From Ruegeria profundi (lineage in GTDB: Bacteria; Pseudomonadota; Alphaproteobacteria; Rhodobacterales; Rhodobacteraceae), in assembly GCF_001507545.1 (NCBI RefSeq), contig NZ_LQBP01000007.1, positions 1 to 64,000 of the forward strand: a DNA stretch of 64,000 nucleotides. Direction: 5' to 3'. Of this stretch, positions 37,601 to 46,306 are shown in pieces (the first letter of the stretch is position 1; the number at the start of each line of letters is the position of its first letter). The notes under the pieces are model-generated. The model did no database searches, was not told the origin of the DNA, and saw only the letters and a program-made list of their open reading frames with translations. Position numbers and translations under genes: made by a program.

Positions 37601-37636
37601 AAAGGGCTTGCGAACCGACGCGGCCGCAAGCCCTTT
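37601..37636. terminator. bidirectional terminator between ytoQ and the GST gene
   Basis: A perfect 12-bp stem (AAAGGGCTTGCG / CGCAAGCCCTTT) closes a 12-nt loop. It begins 5 nt after the ytoQ stop. The terminal T-run on the plus strand and A-run on the left give a U-tract in both directions. It separates the two convergent genes. Confidence 0.85.
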
Positions 37637-37654
37637 CAGCGCACCAACTGTTGA

Positions 37655-38353
37655 TCAGTCCCGCGCAGGTGTTTTCAACCCCTTCTGTACGGCGGGCCGC
37701 TGCAAAAACCGGTCAAGATAGGCCGCAACGTTGGCATAGCTGTCCCAGCCCACGACCTCTTTGGTGCCGTAATACTCCAACCCACGTAGCCAGGGTGCAA
37801 TTGCGATGTCAGCAATTGAATAGTCGCCGGCGATCCAGTCCTGCCCGTCGAGTTGTTGGTTCAAAACGTTCAATAGCCGCTTGGCTTCGTTGACGTAGCG
37901 TTCGCGAGGGCGGGGGTCTTCGATTTCTCTGCCAGCGAATTTGTGGAAATAGCCCAACTGTCCAAACATCGGCCCAACGCCGCCCATCTGGAACATCAGC
38001 CATTGGGTGATGCGGTGTTTGTCACCCGTATTCCGTCCAATGAACTTGCCCGTTTTTTCTGCCAAATACAAAAGGATCGCGCCGCTTTCGAACAAACCCA
38101 ATGGTTCACCATCCGGGCCGTCGGGGTCGATGATCGCGGGAATCTTGTTGTTCGGGTTTAGCGACAGGAACTCGGTACTTTTGACATCCGAGTCAGACAG
38201 GGTGACCTTGTGCGCCTCATACGGCAGGCCGGTTTCTTCCAGCATAATCGAAACTTTGACACCGTTCGGTGTCGGAAACGAATAAAGCTGAATGCGATCT
38301 GGAAATTGTGCGGGCCAGCGGTTCATGATCGTGTGCGATGTGTTGTCCAGCAT
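37655..38353 (-). CDS. glutathione S-transferase, YfcG/Nu-class-like
   Basis: This 232-aa GST has a thioredoxin-like N-terminal domain (YSFPTPNGVKVSIMLEE, cis-proline in NPNNKIPAI, glutathione-binding SGAILLYLAEKTG) and an all-helical C-terminal domain. The TPNG motif replaces the tyrosine or serine of other classes and is typical of the Nu or Ure2-like group with disulfide-bond reductase activity. AGGAG lies 8 nt before the ATG at 38353. Confidence 0.9.
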   Translation of the reverse strand: MLDNTSHTIMNRWPAQFPDRIQLYSFPTPNGVKVSIMLEETGLPYEAHKVTLSDSDVKSTEFLSLNPNNKIPAIIDPDGPDGEPLGLFESGAILLYLAEKTGKFIGRNTGDKHRITQWLMFQMGGVGPMFGQLGYFHKFAGREIEDPRPRERYVNEAKRLLNVLNQQLDGQDWIAGDYSIADIAIAPWLRGLEYYGTKEVVGWDSYANVAAYLDRFLQRPAVQKGLKTPARD

Positions 38354-38565
38354 TGCGGCGCTCCTGTTTGGCGATCATCGGTACGTAGGGAGTCGCGGGC
38401 CAAGTTGTAAGGCCTGCATGCCAGCAGGACGGTCATCGCATTGTTTTGTCGGGCAGCGGGGAAAACAGGGTCAAGAGGAACCTAGACCAAAGGGATAATT
38501 TGCCTCACAATTCGGTGACTCCCGCGTGAACGGCGCGGGTTTCTTGTTGCTGAAAGGAGATGCGC

Positions 38566-39372
38566 GTGGATGAGGTCGTAACACAGGTGGGTGCCTTTGC
38601 CCCGCTGATCATGAATGCGGTAAAGGCTCTGATCGTTCTGATCCTGGGTTGGATCGCGGCTGGTGCGATCGGAGGCATGGTGCGTCGCCGGATCAATGCG
38701 ACCCCACAGATCGACCCAACGCTTGGCAATTTCATGGCCAGCTTGGTCAAATGGGCCATCCTTGCGATGGTTCTGGTCGCTGTTCTGGGAATTTTTGGTA
38801 TCCAAGCGACCAGTATCGTCGCCATTCTGGGTGCCGCATCGCTGGCAATCGGACTGGCCTTGCAGGGCACGTTGAGCGATCTGGCAGCCGGTGTGATGCT
38901 GGTGGTGTTCCGTCCTTACAAACTGGGTCAATACGTGGACATCGGCGGCACGGCCGGAACGGTCAAAGATCTGAACCTGTTCACCACTGAACTGGTGACA
39001 CCGGATAATGTGCAGATCATCGTGCCTAATGGGCAAAGCTGGGGGTCGGTCATCATAAATTACTCCGCACACGATACCCGGCGTGTCGATCTGGTGTTTG
39101 GCATAGATTACGGCGACAGCGCGGATGAGGCGATGAAGATCATTTTGGACATTGCCAAAGCGGATCAGCGTATTCACGATGATCCCGAACCATGGGTACG
39201 TGTTACCAACCTTGGCGATAGCTCGGTCGACTTGACCGCCCGACTGTGGTGCGCCGCGGCGGATTACTGGGACGTGAAGTTTGAAGTCACAAAAGCGGTG
39301 AAAGAGGCGTTTGATGCCAAGGGCGTTTCAATCCCGTACCCTCATTCTGTGGAAATCCACAAAGAAGCGTAA
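38566..39372 (+). CDS. small-conductance mechanosensitive channel (MscS family)
   Basis: This 268-aa channel has three membrane helices (about 14-34, 58-85 and 88-110). TM3 has the alternating Ala/Gly packing (LGAASLAIGLALQGTLSD). The beta domain and alpha/beta domain follow (FRPYKLGQYVDIGG, TPDNVQIIVPNG). The start is GTG at 38566, because AAAGGAG sits 6 nt before it. The ATG at 38560 abuts the same Shine-Dalgarno with no spacing. It protects against hypo-osmotic shock. Confidence 0.92.
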   Translation: MDEVVTQVGAFAPLIMNAVKALIVLILGWIAAGAIGGMVRRRINATPQIDPTLGNFMASLVKWAILAMVLVAVLGIFGIQATSIVAILGAASLAIGLALQGTLSDLAAGVMLVVFRPYKLGQYVDIGGTAGTVKDLNLFTTELVTPDNVQIIVPNGQSWGSVIINYSAHDTRRVDLVFGIDYGDSADEAMKIILDIAKADQRIHDDPEPWVRVTNLGDSSVDLTARLWCAAADYWDVKFEVTKAVKEAFDAKGVSIPYPHSVEIHKEA

Positions 39373-39424
39373 AGGCTCCCGCCCGTCGAGCGGGCATTGA
39401 AATGCCCTCCTCCGGTTGGGCCCG

Positions 39425-39447
39425 GCGCCGCGCTGGCCGCGCGGCGC
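39425..39447 (+). terminator. terminator after the MscS gene
   Basis: Perfect 9-bp GC stem (GCGCCGCGC / GCGCGGCGC), 5-nt loop, followed by TTTAT. It lies 52 nt after the mscS stop. Confidence 0.75.
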
Positions 39448-39525
39448 TTTATCGTTTGTGGGACGGTTGTATCAAGGGCCAACCGCGCCGTGCCGCAGGT
39501 GCGGCGCTTTGCCCGACGCTGTAAA

Positions 39526-39543
39526 CGCCCTTGTCAAAGGGCG
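39526..39543 (-). terminator. terminator after ald
   Basis: Read on the minus strand, CGCCCTT / AAGGGCG forms a 7-bp stem with a 4-nt loop followed by TTTAC, 20 nt after the ald stop. Confidence 0.6.
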
Positions 39544-39563
39544 CTTTCAGAGGCGGGAGAGCC

Positions 39564-40682
39564 TTAGGACTTGATAACCACGTTGGGCGAGACGACGTCG
39601 ATGCCCAATGCCTTACCCACGGCGTAATACGTCAGCTGCCCGGCATGCACGTTCAAACCGGCCAGCAAATGCGCGTCGTCCTGACAAGCCTGTTTCCACC
39701 CTTTGTCAGCCAGCGCCAGCATGAACGGCATCGTCGCGTTCCCCAGTGCGATGGTCGAGGTGCGCGCAACCGCGCCCGGCATGTTGGCCACGCAGTAGTG
39801 CATGATGCCGTCCACGTTATAGATCGGGTCCGCATGCGTTGTGGCTTTTGACGTCTCAAAACATCCCCCCTGGTCGATGGCAACATCCACCAGTACCGCG
39901 CCGGGTTTCATTGTCGACAATTGCGCACGGCTGATCAGTTTGGGCGCGGCCGCTCCGGGGATCAGAACCGCACCGATGACCATGTCGGCATCCTCGATCA
40001 ATTCGGATGTCGCACCAGCGGTCGAATACCGGTTTTTGAATTGACGCCCGAACACATCGTCAAGATAGCGCAGGCGTGGCAGGGAACGGTCAAGCACCGT
40101 GACATCGGCACCCATGCCAGCGGCAATTTTCGCCGCATGCGTGCCAACCACGCCACCCCCGATCACCACAACTTTTGCCGGGCCGACACCGGGCACACCC
40201 CCCATCAGAACGCCGCGACCGCCATTGGCTTTTTGCAGGGTCCACGACCCGACCTGAGGGGCCAGCCGACCTGCGACCTCGGACATTGGTGCAAGCAGAG
40301 GCAGGCCGCCGCTTGCATCCGTCACAGTTTCGTAGGCGATGGCTGTGCAGCCCGATTCCAGCAGATCATGCGTCTGATCCGGGTCTGGCGCCAGGTGCAG
40401 ATAGGTGAACAAAAGCTGACCTTCGCGGAGCATCTTGCGCTCAACGGCTTGTGGTTCCTTGACCTTTACGATCATGTCCGCGGTGGCAAACACTTCTTCA
40501 GCCGTGTCGACAATTCGCGCACCGGCGGCGACATAGGCGTCATTGTCAAATCCAGCACCGATCCCGGCATTTGTCTCGATCAGAACCTCGTGGCCACTCG
40601 CAACGGCCTCTTGCGCGGCGTTCGGGGTCATTCCAACGCGAAATTCCTGGGGTTTGATTTCCTTGGGGCAACCGATTTTCAT
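39564..40682 (-). CDS. ald: alanine dehydrogenase
   Basis: This 372-aa NAD-dependent enzyme interconverts L-alanine and pyruvate plus ammonia. N-terminal [20 protein letters not shown] is diagnostic. The catalytic histidine lies in [10 protein letters not shown] and the Rossmann motif is [29 protein letters not shown] is the second family signature. GGGAGGAG precedes the ATG at 40682. A 41-codon upstream extension is rejected. It is divergent from an Lrp-type gene that very probably regulates it, with 136 bp between. Confidence 0.96.
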   Translation of the reverse strand: MKIGCPKEIKPQEFRVGMTPNAAQEAVASGHEVLIETNAGIGAGFDNDAYVAAGARIVDTAEEVFATADMIVKVKEPQAVERKMLREGQLLFTYLHLAPDPDQTHDLLESGCTAIAYETVTDASGGLPLLAPMSEVAGRLAPQVGSWTLQKANGGRGVLMGGVPGVGPAKVVVIGGGVVGTHAAKIAAGMGADVTVLDRSLPRLRYLDDVFGRQFKNRYSTAGATSELIEDADMVIGAVLIPGAAAPKLISRAQLSTMKPGAVLVDVAIDQGGCFETSKATTHADPIYNVDGIMHYCVANMPGAVARTSTIALGNATMPFMLALADKGWKQACQDDAHLLAGLNVHAGQLTYYAVGKALGIDVVSPNVVIKS

Positions 40683-40818
40683 TGCGCTCCTCCCTTCACA
40701 ATTTGGCCGGATATTCGACAATTTCAGGCGCAATTTCTGTGAAACTTTGCCCGCATACAGGCTTTTTTTCAGGATAATCTCCGCTAGTCTAAAGGAAACT
40801 TGCAAAGGAATTGCGTCG

Positions 40819-41277
40819 ATGATCCTGGATGCGACAGATAAAAAGATTCTTGCCGCTCTTCAGCGGGATGGTCGCATGTCGAATGCCGAACTGTCCGAGC
40901 AGGTAAACTTGTCACCCTCTGCCTGCCATCGGCGGGTTCAACGGCTGGAGGCGGACGGCTACATCCGAAACTACGTCGCGCTGCTGGATGCACGCAAGAT
41001 GAACGTCCCGACAACGGTATTTGTCGAGATTACGCTACAAGGGCAGGCCGAGGAACTTTTGGACGCGTTCGAAAAGGCAGTCGCCCGAATACCTGACGTG
41101 CTTGAATGCCATCTTATGGCTGGGACGGCGGACTATATCCTGAAGGTTGTCGCCGAGGATACCGAGGATTTTGCACGTATACACCGGCAATACCTGTCGC
41201 GGCTACCGGGGGTGGCCCAGATGCAAAGTTCGTTTGCCTTGCGGACGGTTTTCAAGACCACGGCCCTTCCTGTGTAG
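40819..41277 (+). CDS. Lrp/AsnC family regulator, probable ald regulator
   Basis: This 152-aa protein has an N-terminal winged helix ([28 protein letters not shown]) and a C-terminal RAM ligand-binding domain (VFVEITLQG, then [14 protein letters not shown]). Divergence from ald over a 136-bp AT-richer gap is the AldR arrangement, in which alanine binding activates ald. AAAGGA lies 11 nt before the ATG. The frame extends upstream across the gap but the ATG gives the normal length. Confidence 0.93.
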   Translation: MILDATDKKILAALQRDGRMSNAELSEQVNLSPSACHRRVQRLEADGYIRNYVALLDARKMNVPTTVFVEITLQGQAEELLDAFEKAVARIPDVLECHLMAGTADYILKVVAEDTEDFARIHRQYLSRLPGVAQMQSSFALRTVFKTTALPV

Positions 41278-41647
41278 GTTCAAGCTGCGCCGGGGCAAAG
41301 CCAGATGATAAGCGTCAGCCCGAAGTGCTTGCGGGCTGGCCGGAACAAAGTCAGGAAGGCTCGTTCCCAACTTCCGCAAGGGTCATTCGCGGCCTGAATG
41401 TCGTCTTTGGCGAACCCGTTCAGGGCGCATGGACGCAAACCTGTCGACAATGCGTCAATTCTAACGCTTGCATCCCTTGGCGTGTCGGCTCAAATTTAAT
41501 ACAAGACTAATTTCCGTTTTGCATCACCTTGACCCCGCAACCACAGCGGTTTCGCTTGGGAGAGGCTTTCATCAAGTCTTTTGATGACATCAGGCAGTTA
41601 CGCGCGTGGTGTACGGTTCTGACCCGATAGACGATAAGGAAAAGATC
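41278..41647. other. 370-bp gap between the Lrp gene and ppk2
   Basis: I find no gene. A hairpin at 41316-41338 (CAGCCCG / CGGGCTG with a partly paired loop) can end the lrp transcript. The rest is unremarkable, with an AT-rich patch near 41490-41520 that could hold the ppk2 promoter, though no clear -35/-10 pair stands out. Confidence 0.5.
41316..41338 (+). terminator. hairpin after the Lrp gene
   Basis: 7-bp stem CAGCCCG (41316-41322) / CGGGCTG (41332-41338). The 9-nt loop can pair further (AAG with CTT). There is no T-run. Confidence 0.45.
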
Positions 41648-42565
41648 TTGGTTTACGAACGCAATGATGGCCCTAAAGACTGGCTGGAAGCCGAGTTGGA
41701 AGACACGCTGGACGAAGATTTTGAGATCGAATTCAGCGAACCCATGCTCTCGATGGAAATCCGCAAGATCTACAGGGATCAGCACCCGGATATGCTGGAC
41801 CGCAAGGTCTATTTCCGCAATCTGCTGCGATTGCAGGCCGAACTGATCAAAGTGCAGGACTGGGTGCAGCATACCGGGGCCAAGGTTTGTATCCTGTTCG
41901 AAGGCCGCGACAGTGCTGGCAAGGGCGGCGTGATCAAGCGTATCACCCAGCGCCTGAACCCGCGTGTTGCGCGCGTTGTCGCCCTGCCCGCGCCCAGTCG
42001 CCGGGAACAGAGCCAGTGGTATTTCCAGCGTTACGTCCCGCATCTGCCCGCAGCCGGGGAGATCGTCCTGTTTGATCGGTCTTGGTACAACCGTGCCGGG
42101 GTTGAACGTGTGATGGGCTTTGCCTCTGATGACCAGGTTGAGCAGTTCTTTCAGGACGTTCCCGAATTCGAGCGGATGCTGGTTCGGTCAGGGATCATCT
42201 TGCTGAAATATTGGTTCTCGATCACAGACGAGGAACAGCAGCTGCGCTTTCTCATGCGCATTCATGATCCGATGAAACAGTGGAAACTCTCCCCGATGGA
42301 TCTGGAATCGCGCATCCGTTGGGAGGCTTATACAAAGGCCAAGGAAGATATGTTCTTCCGCACCAACATCCCAGAGGCGCCTTGGTACATCGTTGAAGGC
42401 AACGACAAAAAGCGCGAGCGTCTGAATTGTATCGAGCATCTGCTGACCAAGATCCCATACACGGATGTGCCGCAGGAAAAAGTCAATTTACCGGATCGTA
42501 AGTACAACCCTGATTACGAGCGTCGCGTTCTACCGGATGAACTGCACGTGCCCAAAATCTATTGA
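41648..42565 (+). CDS. ppk2: polyphosphate kinase 2
   Basis: This PPK2-family P-loop kinase of about 305 aa moves phosphate between polyphosphate and nucleotides. Walker A is EGRDSAGKGG, the Walker B-like motif LFDRSWYNRAG and the lid region FQRYVPHLPAAGE. The N-terminal 35 residues are acidic. I prefer the TTG at 41648 because AAGGAAA stands 7 nt before it. An in-frame GTG at 41606 has no visible Shine-Dalgarno but would add 14 residues. It is ended by a strong bidirectional hairpin. Confidence 0.9.
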   Translation: MVYERNDGPKDWLEAELEDTLDEDFEIEFSEPMLSMEIRKIYRDQHPDMLDRKVYFRNLLRLQAELIKVQDWVQHTGAKVCILFEGRDSAGKGGVIKRITQRLNPRVARVVALPAPSRREQSQWYFQRYVPHLPAAGEIVLFDRSWYNRAGVERVMGFASDDQVEQFFQDVPEFERMLVRSGIILLKYWFSITDEEQQLRFLMRIHDPMKQWKLSPMDLESRIRWEAYTKAKEDMFFRTNIPEAPWYIVEGNDKKRERLNCIEHLLTKIPYTDVPQEKVNLPDRKYNPDYERRVLPDELHVPKIY

Positions 42566-42570
42566 TCAAA

Positions 42571-42598
42571 AAAACACCCCCGGAATCGGGGGTGTTTT
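42571..42598. terminator. bidirectional terminator between ppk2 and the CAP-RTX gene
   Basis: A perfect 12-bp stem (AAAACACCCCCG / CGGGGGTGTTTT) has tetraloop GAAT. U-tracts appear on either strand. It begins 5 nt after the ppk2 stop and serves both convergent genes. Confidence 0.9.
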
Positions 42599-42618
42599 GT
42601 GTCAAATCGCCAGCAAAT

Positions 42619-43746
42619 TCAGAACAGAAAATGATCCATCGTCAGGTCTGCAACTCGTGTATCTTCCAGAGTTAGAGAGTTTCCTGCGCCGTCGTCGATA
42701 ATCACATCTCCGCGCGATTCTGAAATGTGGTTGTTCATCAAATCGCTGTACCCGGTAATGGCGGTATTCAGGCTTAAGTCGATGTAATCCTCATCGGTGA
42801 AATCCGTCACGGTGTCCGGCCCGATGGTGAACACAAACGTATCCGAACCTGAACCGCCGGTCATGGTGTCGATGCCGCGCGCCCCGATCAGGGTGTCGTC
42901 GTCATCGCCGCCGATCAGTGTGTCGCGTCCGCGTCCGCCCCGCAACACGTCATCGCCAGCACCGCCTTGCAACCGGTCGGCGCCCATGCCTGATTGCAGC
43001 CAGTCATTGCCCGTGGCACCCTTCAACAGGTCGACGCCCTGGCCGCCAAGTAGGGTGTCATTGCCGCCATAACCGCTGAGAGTGTCATCGCCGAGCCCAC
43101 CAATCAGGGTGTCACGGCCATTTCCTCCGCCCAGAATGTCATCGCCATCGCGACCGTCCAAGGTGCCGGCCTGACCTGATTTCAGGATAAACCAGTCATC
43201 GGACGCATCGCCGATGGTGCCAGCGTCCACGGCTTCTTGGCCCGGTTCGGTTGGGGTAGGTGCAGGGGTACTTCCACCCGAACCACCAGTATCCAGATCA
43301 AGCTGCCCCGAGGTGCGGGCGAAGTTCTGGGTCACGATGATCGCGTCCCAACCTTCGAACTTGCCAACCTCGATGCCAATACCGACCACGGTGACATTGG
43401 GATCAAGGATGTTCGCCCTGTGGCCCGGGCTGTTCATCAGGCTGTTGTGCAGGTTTTCAACGTCGTCCGATAGTCCGGGTGCGCCCCGGATGCTTTGCCA
43501 CGCGATGTTTTCGGTCGCGCGCCAACTGCCGGCAAAGTCAAACCCGGCCGCATCCATGCGCTGCGACGGGCTTGAGCCGCCCTGACCAGTGTGACTGAAC
43601 GTGTCGGTGTTCAGCATCCATTGACTGTGGTCTTCCGCGGCCTCATTCAAATTCAATTCAAGCCGGACAGGGGGAAGTCCGGCCTGCGCGCGCTCTGCAT
43701 TGATCAATGCGAGCATCTGCCTTTCTAGTTCGCTTGCGGTTGACAT
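42619..43746 (-). CDS. secreted CAP-domain protein with RTX calcium-binding repeats
   Basis: This 375-aa protein lacks an N-terminal signal. Residues about 8-140 form a CAP/SCP-like domain: ALINAERAQAGL, DHSQWMLNTDTFSHTG, then NSLMNSPGHRANIL and IIVTQNFA. A Pro/Gly/Thr linker follows, then about 8 RTX nonapeptides between about 190 and 310 (GGLGDDTLS, GGQGVDLLK, GGAGDDVLR, GGSGSDTFV). The hydrophobic C-terminal tail ends in DHFLF. This is the architecture of a type I secretion substrate folding in extracellular Ca2+. No T1SS genes are in the window. Confidence 0.9.
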   Translation of the reverse strand: MSTASELERQMLALINAERAQAGLPPVRLELNLNEAAEDHSQWMLNTDTFSHTGQGGSSPSQRMDAAGFDFAGSWRATENIAWQSIRGAPGLSDDVENLHNSLMNSPGHRANILDPNVTVVGIGIEVGKFEGWDAIIVTQNFARTSGQLDLDTGGSGGSTPAPTPTEPGQEAVDAGTIGDASDDWFILKSGQAGTLDGRDGDDILGGGNGRDTLIGGLGDDTLSGYGGNDTLLGGQGVDLLKGATGNDWLQSGMGADRLQGGAGDDVLRGGRGRDTLIGGDDDDTLIGARGIDTMTGGSGSDTFVFTIGPDTVTDFTDEDYIDLSLNTAITGYSDLMNNHISESRGDVIIDDGAGNSLTLEDTRVADLTMDHFLF

Positions 43747-43880
43747 GATTCTGCCTCCAAAGAATTGCGTTATTTTGCGGCGACATTAATGGCGAGAATT
43801 TGGCGGGATACAGACGCAATCTGGGCCGCTGGCTTGGTCGGCGAATTGCCACCGCCCTATTTGCTTTGTGTGTGCAAAAA

Positions 43881-43896
43881 ACTGCGCATGCGCAGT
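43881..43896. promoter_or_regulatory. 16-bp perfect palindrome upstream of the CAP-RTX gene
   Basis: ACTGCGCATGCGCAGT is self-complementary over all 16 bases. It lies 135 bp upstream of the CAP-RTX start on its promoter side, just after an A-run. The size suits a dimeric regulator such as a LuxR or TetR protein. No binding protein can be assigned. Confidence 0.4.
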
Positions 43897-43948
43897 GTCA
43901 ACGCGTTTGAGGCACGCCATTGCGGCACCCTGCGGGCCTAAAAGGCTG

Positions 43949-44200
43949 TCAGGCAAAATCCATCAAAAGGCCGAGGTCGAGCTGCATAAGGCGTGAAGGA
44001 ATTTCGATTGCGCCACGGGTTGGGCCGGTATGTTTACGGGTGACGATGATCGGCGTCCAAGTCTTGCGATCATCGGCAGGGTCACCAAACCGACCTTCCG
44101 GATTCAGCCGGTTTGCCCGTGGGCGATTCAGCGGGCTACAACCGGTATCTAAAACGACAAACCCCCGGGCAGGGCCTCGGGGGTCGTCAAATAGTGTCAT
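43949..44200 (-). CDS. doubtful 83-aa open reading frame
   Basis: The frame begins with MTLFDDPRGPARG, which is encoded by the rpsU terminator hairpin, so the start is suspect. The remainder (from about 44157 down) has codon use like local genes (CTG, ATC, ACC, GGC preferred) and ends in QLDLGLLMDFA. It may be a real small gene, the tail of a lost one, or chance. I do not recognise any family. Confidence 0.25.
   Translation of the reverse strand: MTLFDDPRGPARGFVVLDTGCSPLNRPRANRLNPEGRFGDPADDRKTWTPIIVTRKHTGPTRGAIEIPSRLMQLDLGLLMDFA
44162..44183 (-). terminator. rpsU terminator
   Basis: Read on the minus strand, CCCCCG and CGGGGG pair across a partly paired GC loop, and the stem is followed by TTTGTCGTTTT. 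It starts about 40 nt after the rpsU stop. Confidence 0.8.
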
Positions 44201-44222
44201 CCAAAGCTGGACGAGACGGGTC

Positions 44223-44429
44223 TTAGAGCAGACCTTCGCGCTGGGCTTTCTTGCGTGCCAGTTTACGAGCACGGCGGATCGCTTCAGCTTTCTCGCGCGC
44301 TTTTTTCTCGGACGGTTTCTCGAAATGTTGCTTGAGCTTCATTTCACGGAACACGCCTTCGCGCTGCAGCTTTTTCTTCAGGGCACGAAGCGCCTGATCG
44401 ACGTTATTGTCGCGAACACTAACCTGCAT
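44223..44429 (-). CDS. rpsU: 30S ribosomal protein S21
   Basis: This 68-aa bS21 starts [20 protein letters not shown] and ends in the basic [15 protein letters not shown] helix. AAGGTGGTG precedes the ATG. A good promoter lies 54-82 bp upstream. It is divergent from the COQ9 gene. Confidence 0.97.
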   Translation of the reverse strand: MQVSVRDNNVDQALRALKKKLQREGVFREMKLKQHFEKPSEKKAREKAEAIRRARKLARKKAQREGLL

Positions 44430-44482
44430 GTGGTTGTCACCACCTTTCTAGATAGAGTTGCAAGGAAATTGCAGGAGTTGGC

Positions 44483-44511
44483 CGTATAGCAAAGCCGGCC
44501 TATCTTGTCTA
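44483..44511 (-). promoter_or_regulatory. probable sigma-70 type promoter of rpsU
   Basis: On the minus strand, TAGACA (44511-44506, five of six consensus bases) is followed after exactly 17 bp by TATACG (44488-44483, four of six). The -10 box ends 54 bp before the rpsU ATG. Confidence 0.55.
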
Positions 44512-44539
44512 GTACTGGCCCCGAGAACCGGAGAACCCC

Positions 44540-45232
44540 ATGACTGTCACCTATGAAGATGCCAAGCAACAGCTTTTGGACGCGATCTTGATGCACGTCC
44601 CCTTTGATGGCTGGTCCGAAACCAGCTTTCGTGCCGCGGTTGTCGATTGTGATCTGGATCAGGGTCTGGCGCGGGCAATTTGTCCCCGTGGTGCGGTTGA
44701 TCTGGCACTGGCCTTTCATGCCCGTGGCGATGCCGCGATGGTGGAACGACTCAATGCCACCGATCTGAGGGAACTGAAATTCCGTGACCGCGTGGCCGCA
44801 GCCGTACGCTTTCGGCTTGAGGCTGTTCCCGACAAAGAGCTGGTTCGTCGCGGGATGACGCTTTTTTCGCTGCCGAGCCATGCGGCCGATGGAGCGAAGG
44901 CGCTTTGGCAGACCTGTGACCTGATCTGGGACACGCTGGGCGATACGTCGGATGATGTGAACTGGTACACCAAACGAGCAACCCTGTCGGGGGTCTATTC
45001 TTCGACCCTGCTGTTTTGGCTGGGCGATGATTCTCCGGATCATCAAAAGACGTGGGAATTTCTGGACCGTCGCATCGACAATGTGATGCAGATCGAAAAG
45101 CTCAAGGCGCAGGTAAACGGCAATCCGCTGCTCAAACCCCTCCTTGCGGTGCCAAACTGGTTTGCCAGTCAGGTAAAGCCGCCAATCAGGATGAGGGCTG
45201 ATCTGCCCGGAGTTCTGAATACGCGAAAGTAA
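44540..45232 (+). CDS. COQ9 family protein
   Basis: This 230-aa protein matches the COQ9 family, lipid-binding TetR-like-fold proteins that assist the hydroxylation steps of ubiquinone synthesis. The C-terminal segment DDVNWYTKRATLSGVYSSTLLFWLGDDS is the family core. The N-terminal part is helical. The rpsU-COQ9 divergent pair is common in alphaproteobacteria. It is peripheral to the inner membrane. Confidence 0.9.
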   Translation: MTVTYEDAKQQLLDAILMHVPFDGWSETSFRAAVVDCDLDQGLARAICPRGAVDLALAFHARGDAAMVERLNATDLRELKFRDRVAAAVRFRLEAVPDKELVRRGMTLFSLPSHAADGAKALWQTCDLIWDTLGDTSDDVNWYTKRATLSGVYSSTLLFWLGDDSPDHQKTWEFLDRRIDNVMQIEKLKAQVNGNPLLKPLLAVPNWFASQVKPPIRMRADLPGVLNTRK

Positions 45233-45287
45233 CTGTCTGGGCCTTCTGTTATTACCCTGATAGGCATTGGGCAAAGGAGATTTTCCC

Positions 45288-46274
45288 ATGACCCAGACAA
45301 TGCGCGCTGTTGAGATCACCAAGCCCGGAGGACCGGAGGTTCTGCAAGTGACAGACCGTCCCGTACCCGAGCCCAAAAACGGTCAGGTGATCCTTAAGAT
45401 CGCTTATGCTGGCGTGAACCGTCCGGATGCGTTGCAGCGCGCAGGAGCTTATGATCCACCCCCGGGGGCGAGCGATCTGCCGGGGCTTGAGGCTTCGGGA
45501 GAGGTGGTCGCCATAGGCCCCGGCGTTGAAGGTCTTTTTTTGGGTGACCAGGTTTGTGCGTTATTGCCGGGCGGCGGCTACGCCGACTACGTGGCCACGC
45601 CTGCCGCGCATTGTCTGCCGGTGCCGGCAGGGATGGGCATGAAAGAGGCCGCGTGCCTGCCCGAGACATTTTTCACCGTCTGGTCCAACGTCTTTACCCG
45701 CGGTGGGCTCAAGGCTGGTGAGCGGTTTCTGGTCCATGGCGGCTCAAGCGGGATTGGCACCACGGCAATTCAACTGGCCCATGCCTTTGGCGCCCGCGTT
45801 TTCACCACTGCCGGGTCGGATGAGAAATGCGAAGCCTGCGTCAAACTTGGTGCTGAGCGCGCAATAAATTACCGGGATGAGGACTTCGTAGCGGTTATGC
45901 GGGCTGAAGGGGGTGCAAACCTGATCCTTGATATGGTTGGCGGTGACTATATCCCGCGCAATGTCAAAACTCTGGCCGAAGACGGTCGGCTTGTTCAGAT
46001 CGCCTTTCTGCAAGGTCCAAACGTCGAATTGAACTTTGCGATGATGATGGTCAAGCGCCTGACCCTGACCGGCAGCACCCTGCGTCCGCAAAGTGATTTG
46101 GCCAAGGCAAAAATCGCTCGGGACTTACGCGAGGCGGTCTGGCCATTGCTTGAGGCGGGGAAGGTCGCCCCCGTCATGGACAGTGAATTCGATCTGGAAG
46201 ATGCCTCGGCCGCCCATGCGCGGATGGAGAGTTCGGATCATATTGGCAAGATTGTTCTTAAAGTCTCAGGTTGA
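45288..46274 (+). CDS. NAD(P)H quinone oxidoreductase, PIG3-like MDR
   Basis: This 328-aa zinc-independent medium-chain reductase starts MTQTMRAVEITKPGGPEVLQ. Its cofactor motif is VHGGSSGIGTTAIQLA and GSDEKCEACVKLGA follows. It matches the PIG3/TP53I3 quinone reductase group. GCAAAGGAG lies 9 nt before the ATG. The ORF could extend 7 codons upstream without homology. It is convergent with the DUF2189 gene. Confidence 0.9.
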   Translation: MTQTMRAVEITKPGGPEVLQVTDRPVPEPKNGQVILKIAYAGVNRPDALQRAGAYDPPPGASDLPGLEASGEVVAIGPGVEGLFLGDQVCALLPGGGYADYVATPAAHCLPVPAGMGMKEAACLPETFFTVWSNVFTRGGLKAGERFLVHGGSSGIGTTAIQLAHAFGARVFTTAGSDEKCEACVKLGAERAINYRDEDFVAVMRAEGGANLILDMVGGDYIPRNVKTLAEDGRLVQIAFLQGPNVELNFAMMMVKRLTLTGSTLRPQSDLAKAKIARDLREAVWPLLEAGKVAPVMDSEFDLEDASAAHARMESSDHIGKIVLKVSG

Positions 46275-46306
46275 AGCAGTGCGCGGGCTGGTACCGCGCC
46301 ATTTCC

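Larger units (their letters stand above)
43747..44222. other. 476-bp region between the CAP-RTX gene and rpsU
   Basis: It holds the CAP-RTX leader, a perfect 16-bp palindrome (43881-43896), a doubtful 83-codon open frame on the minus strand (43949-44200) and the rpsU terminator (44162-44183). No confident gene. Confidence 0.6.
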
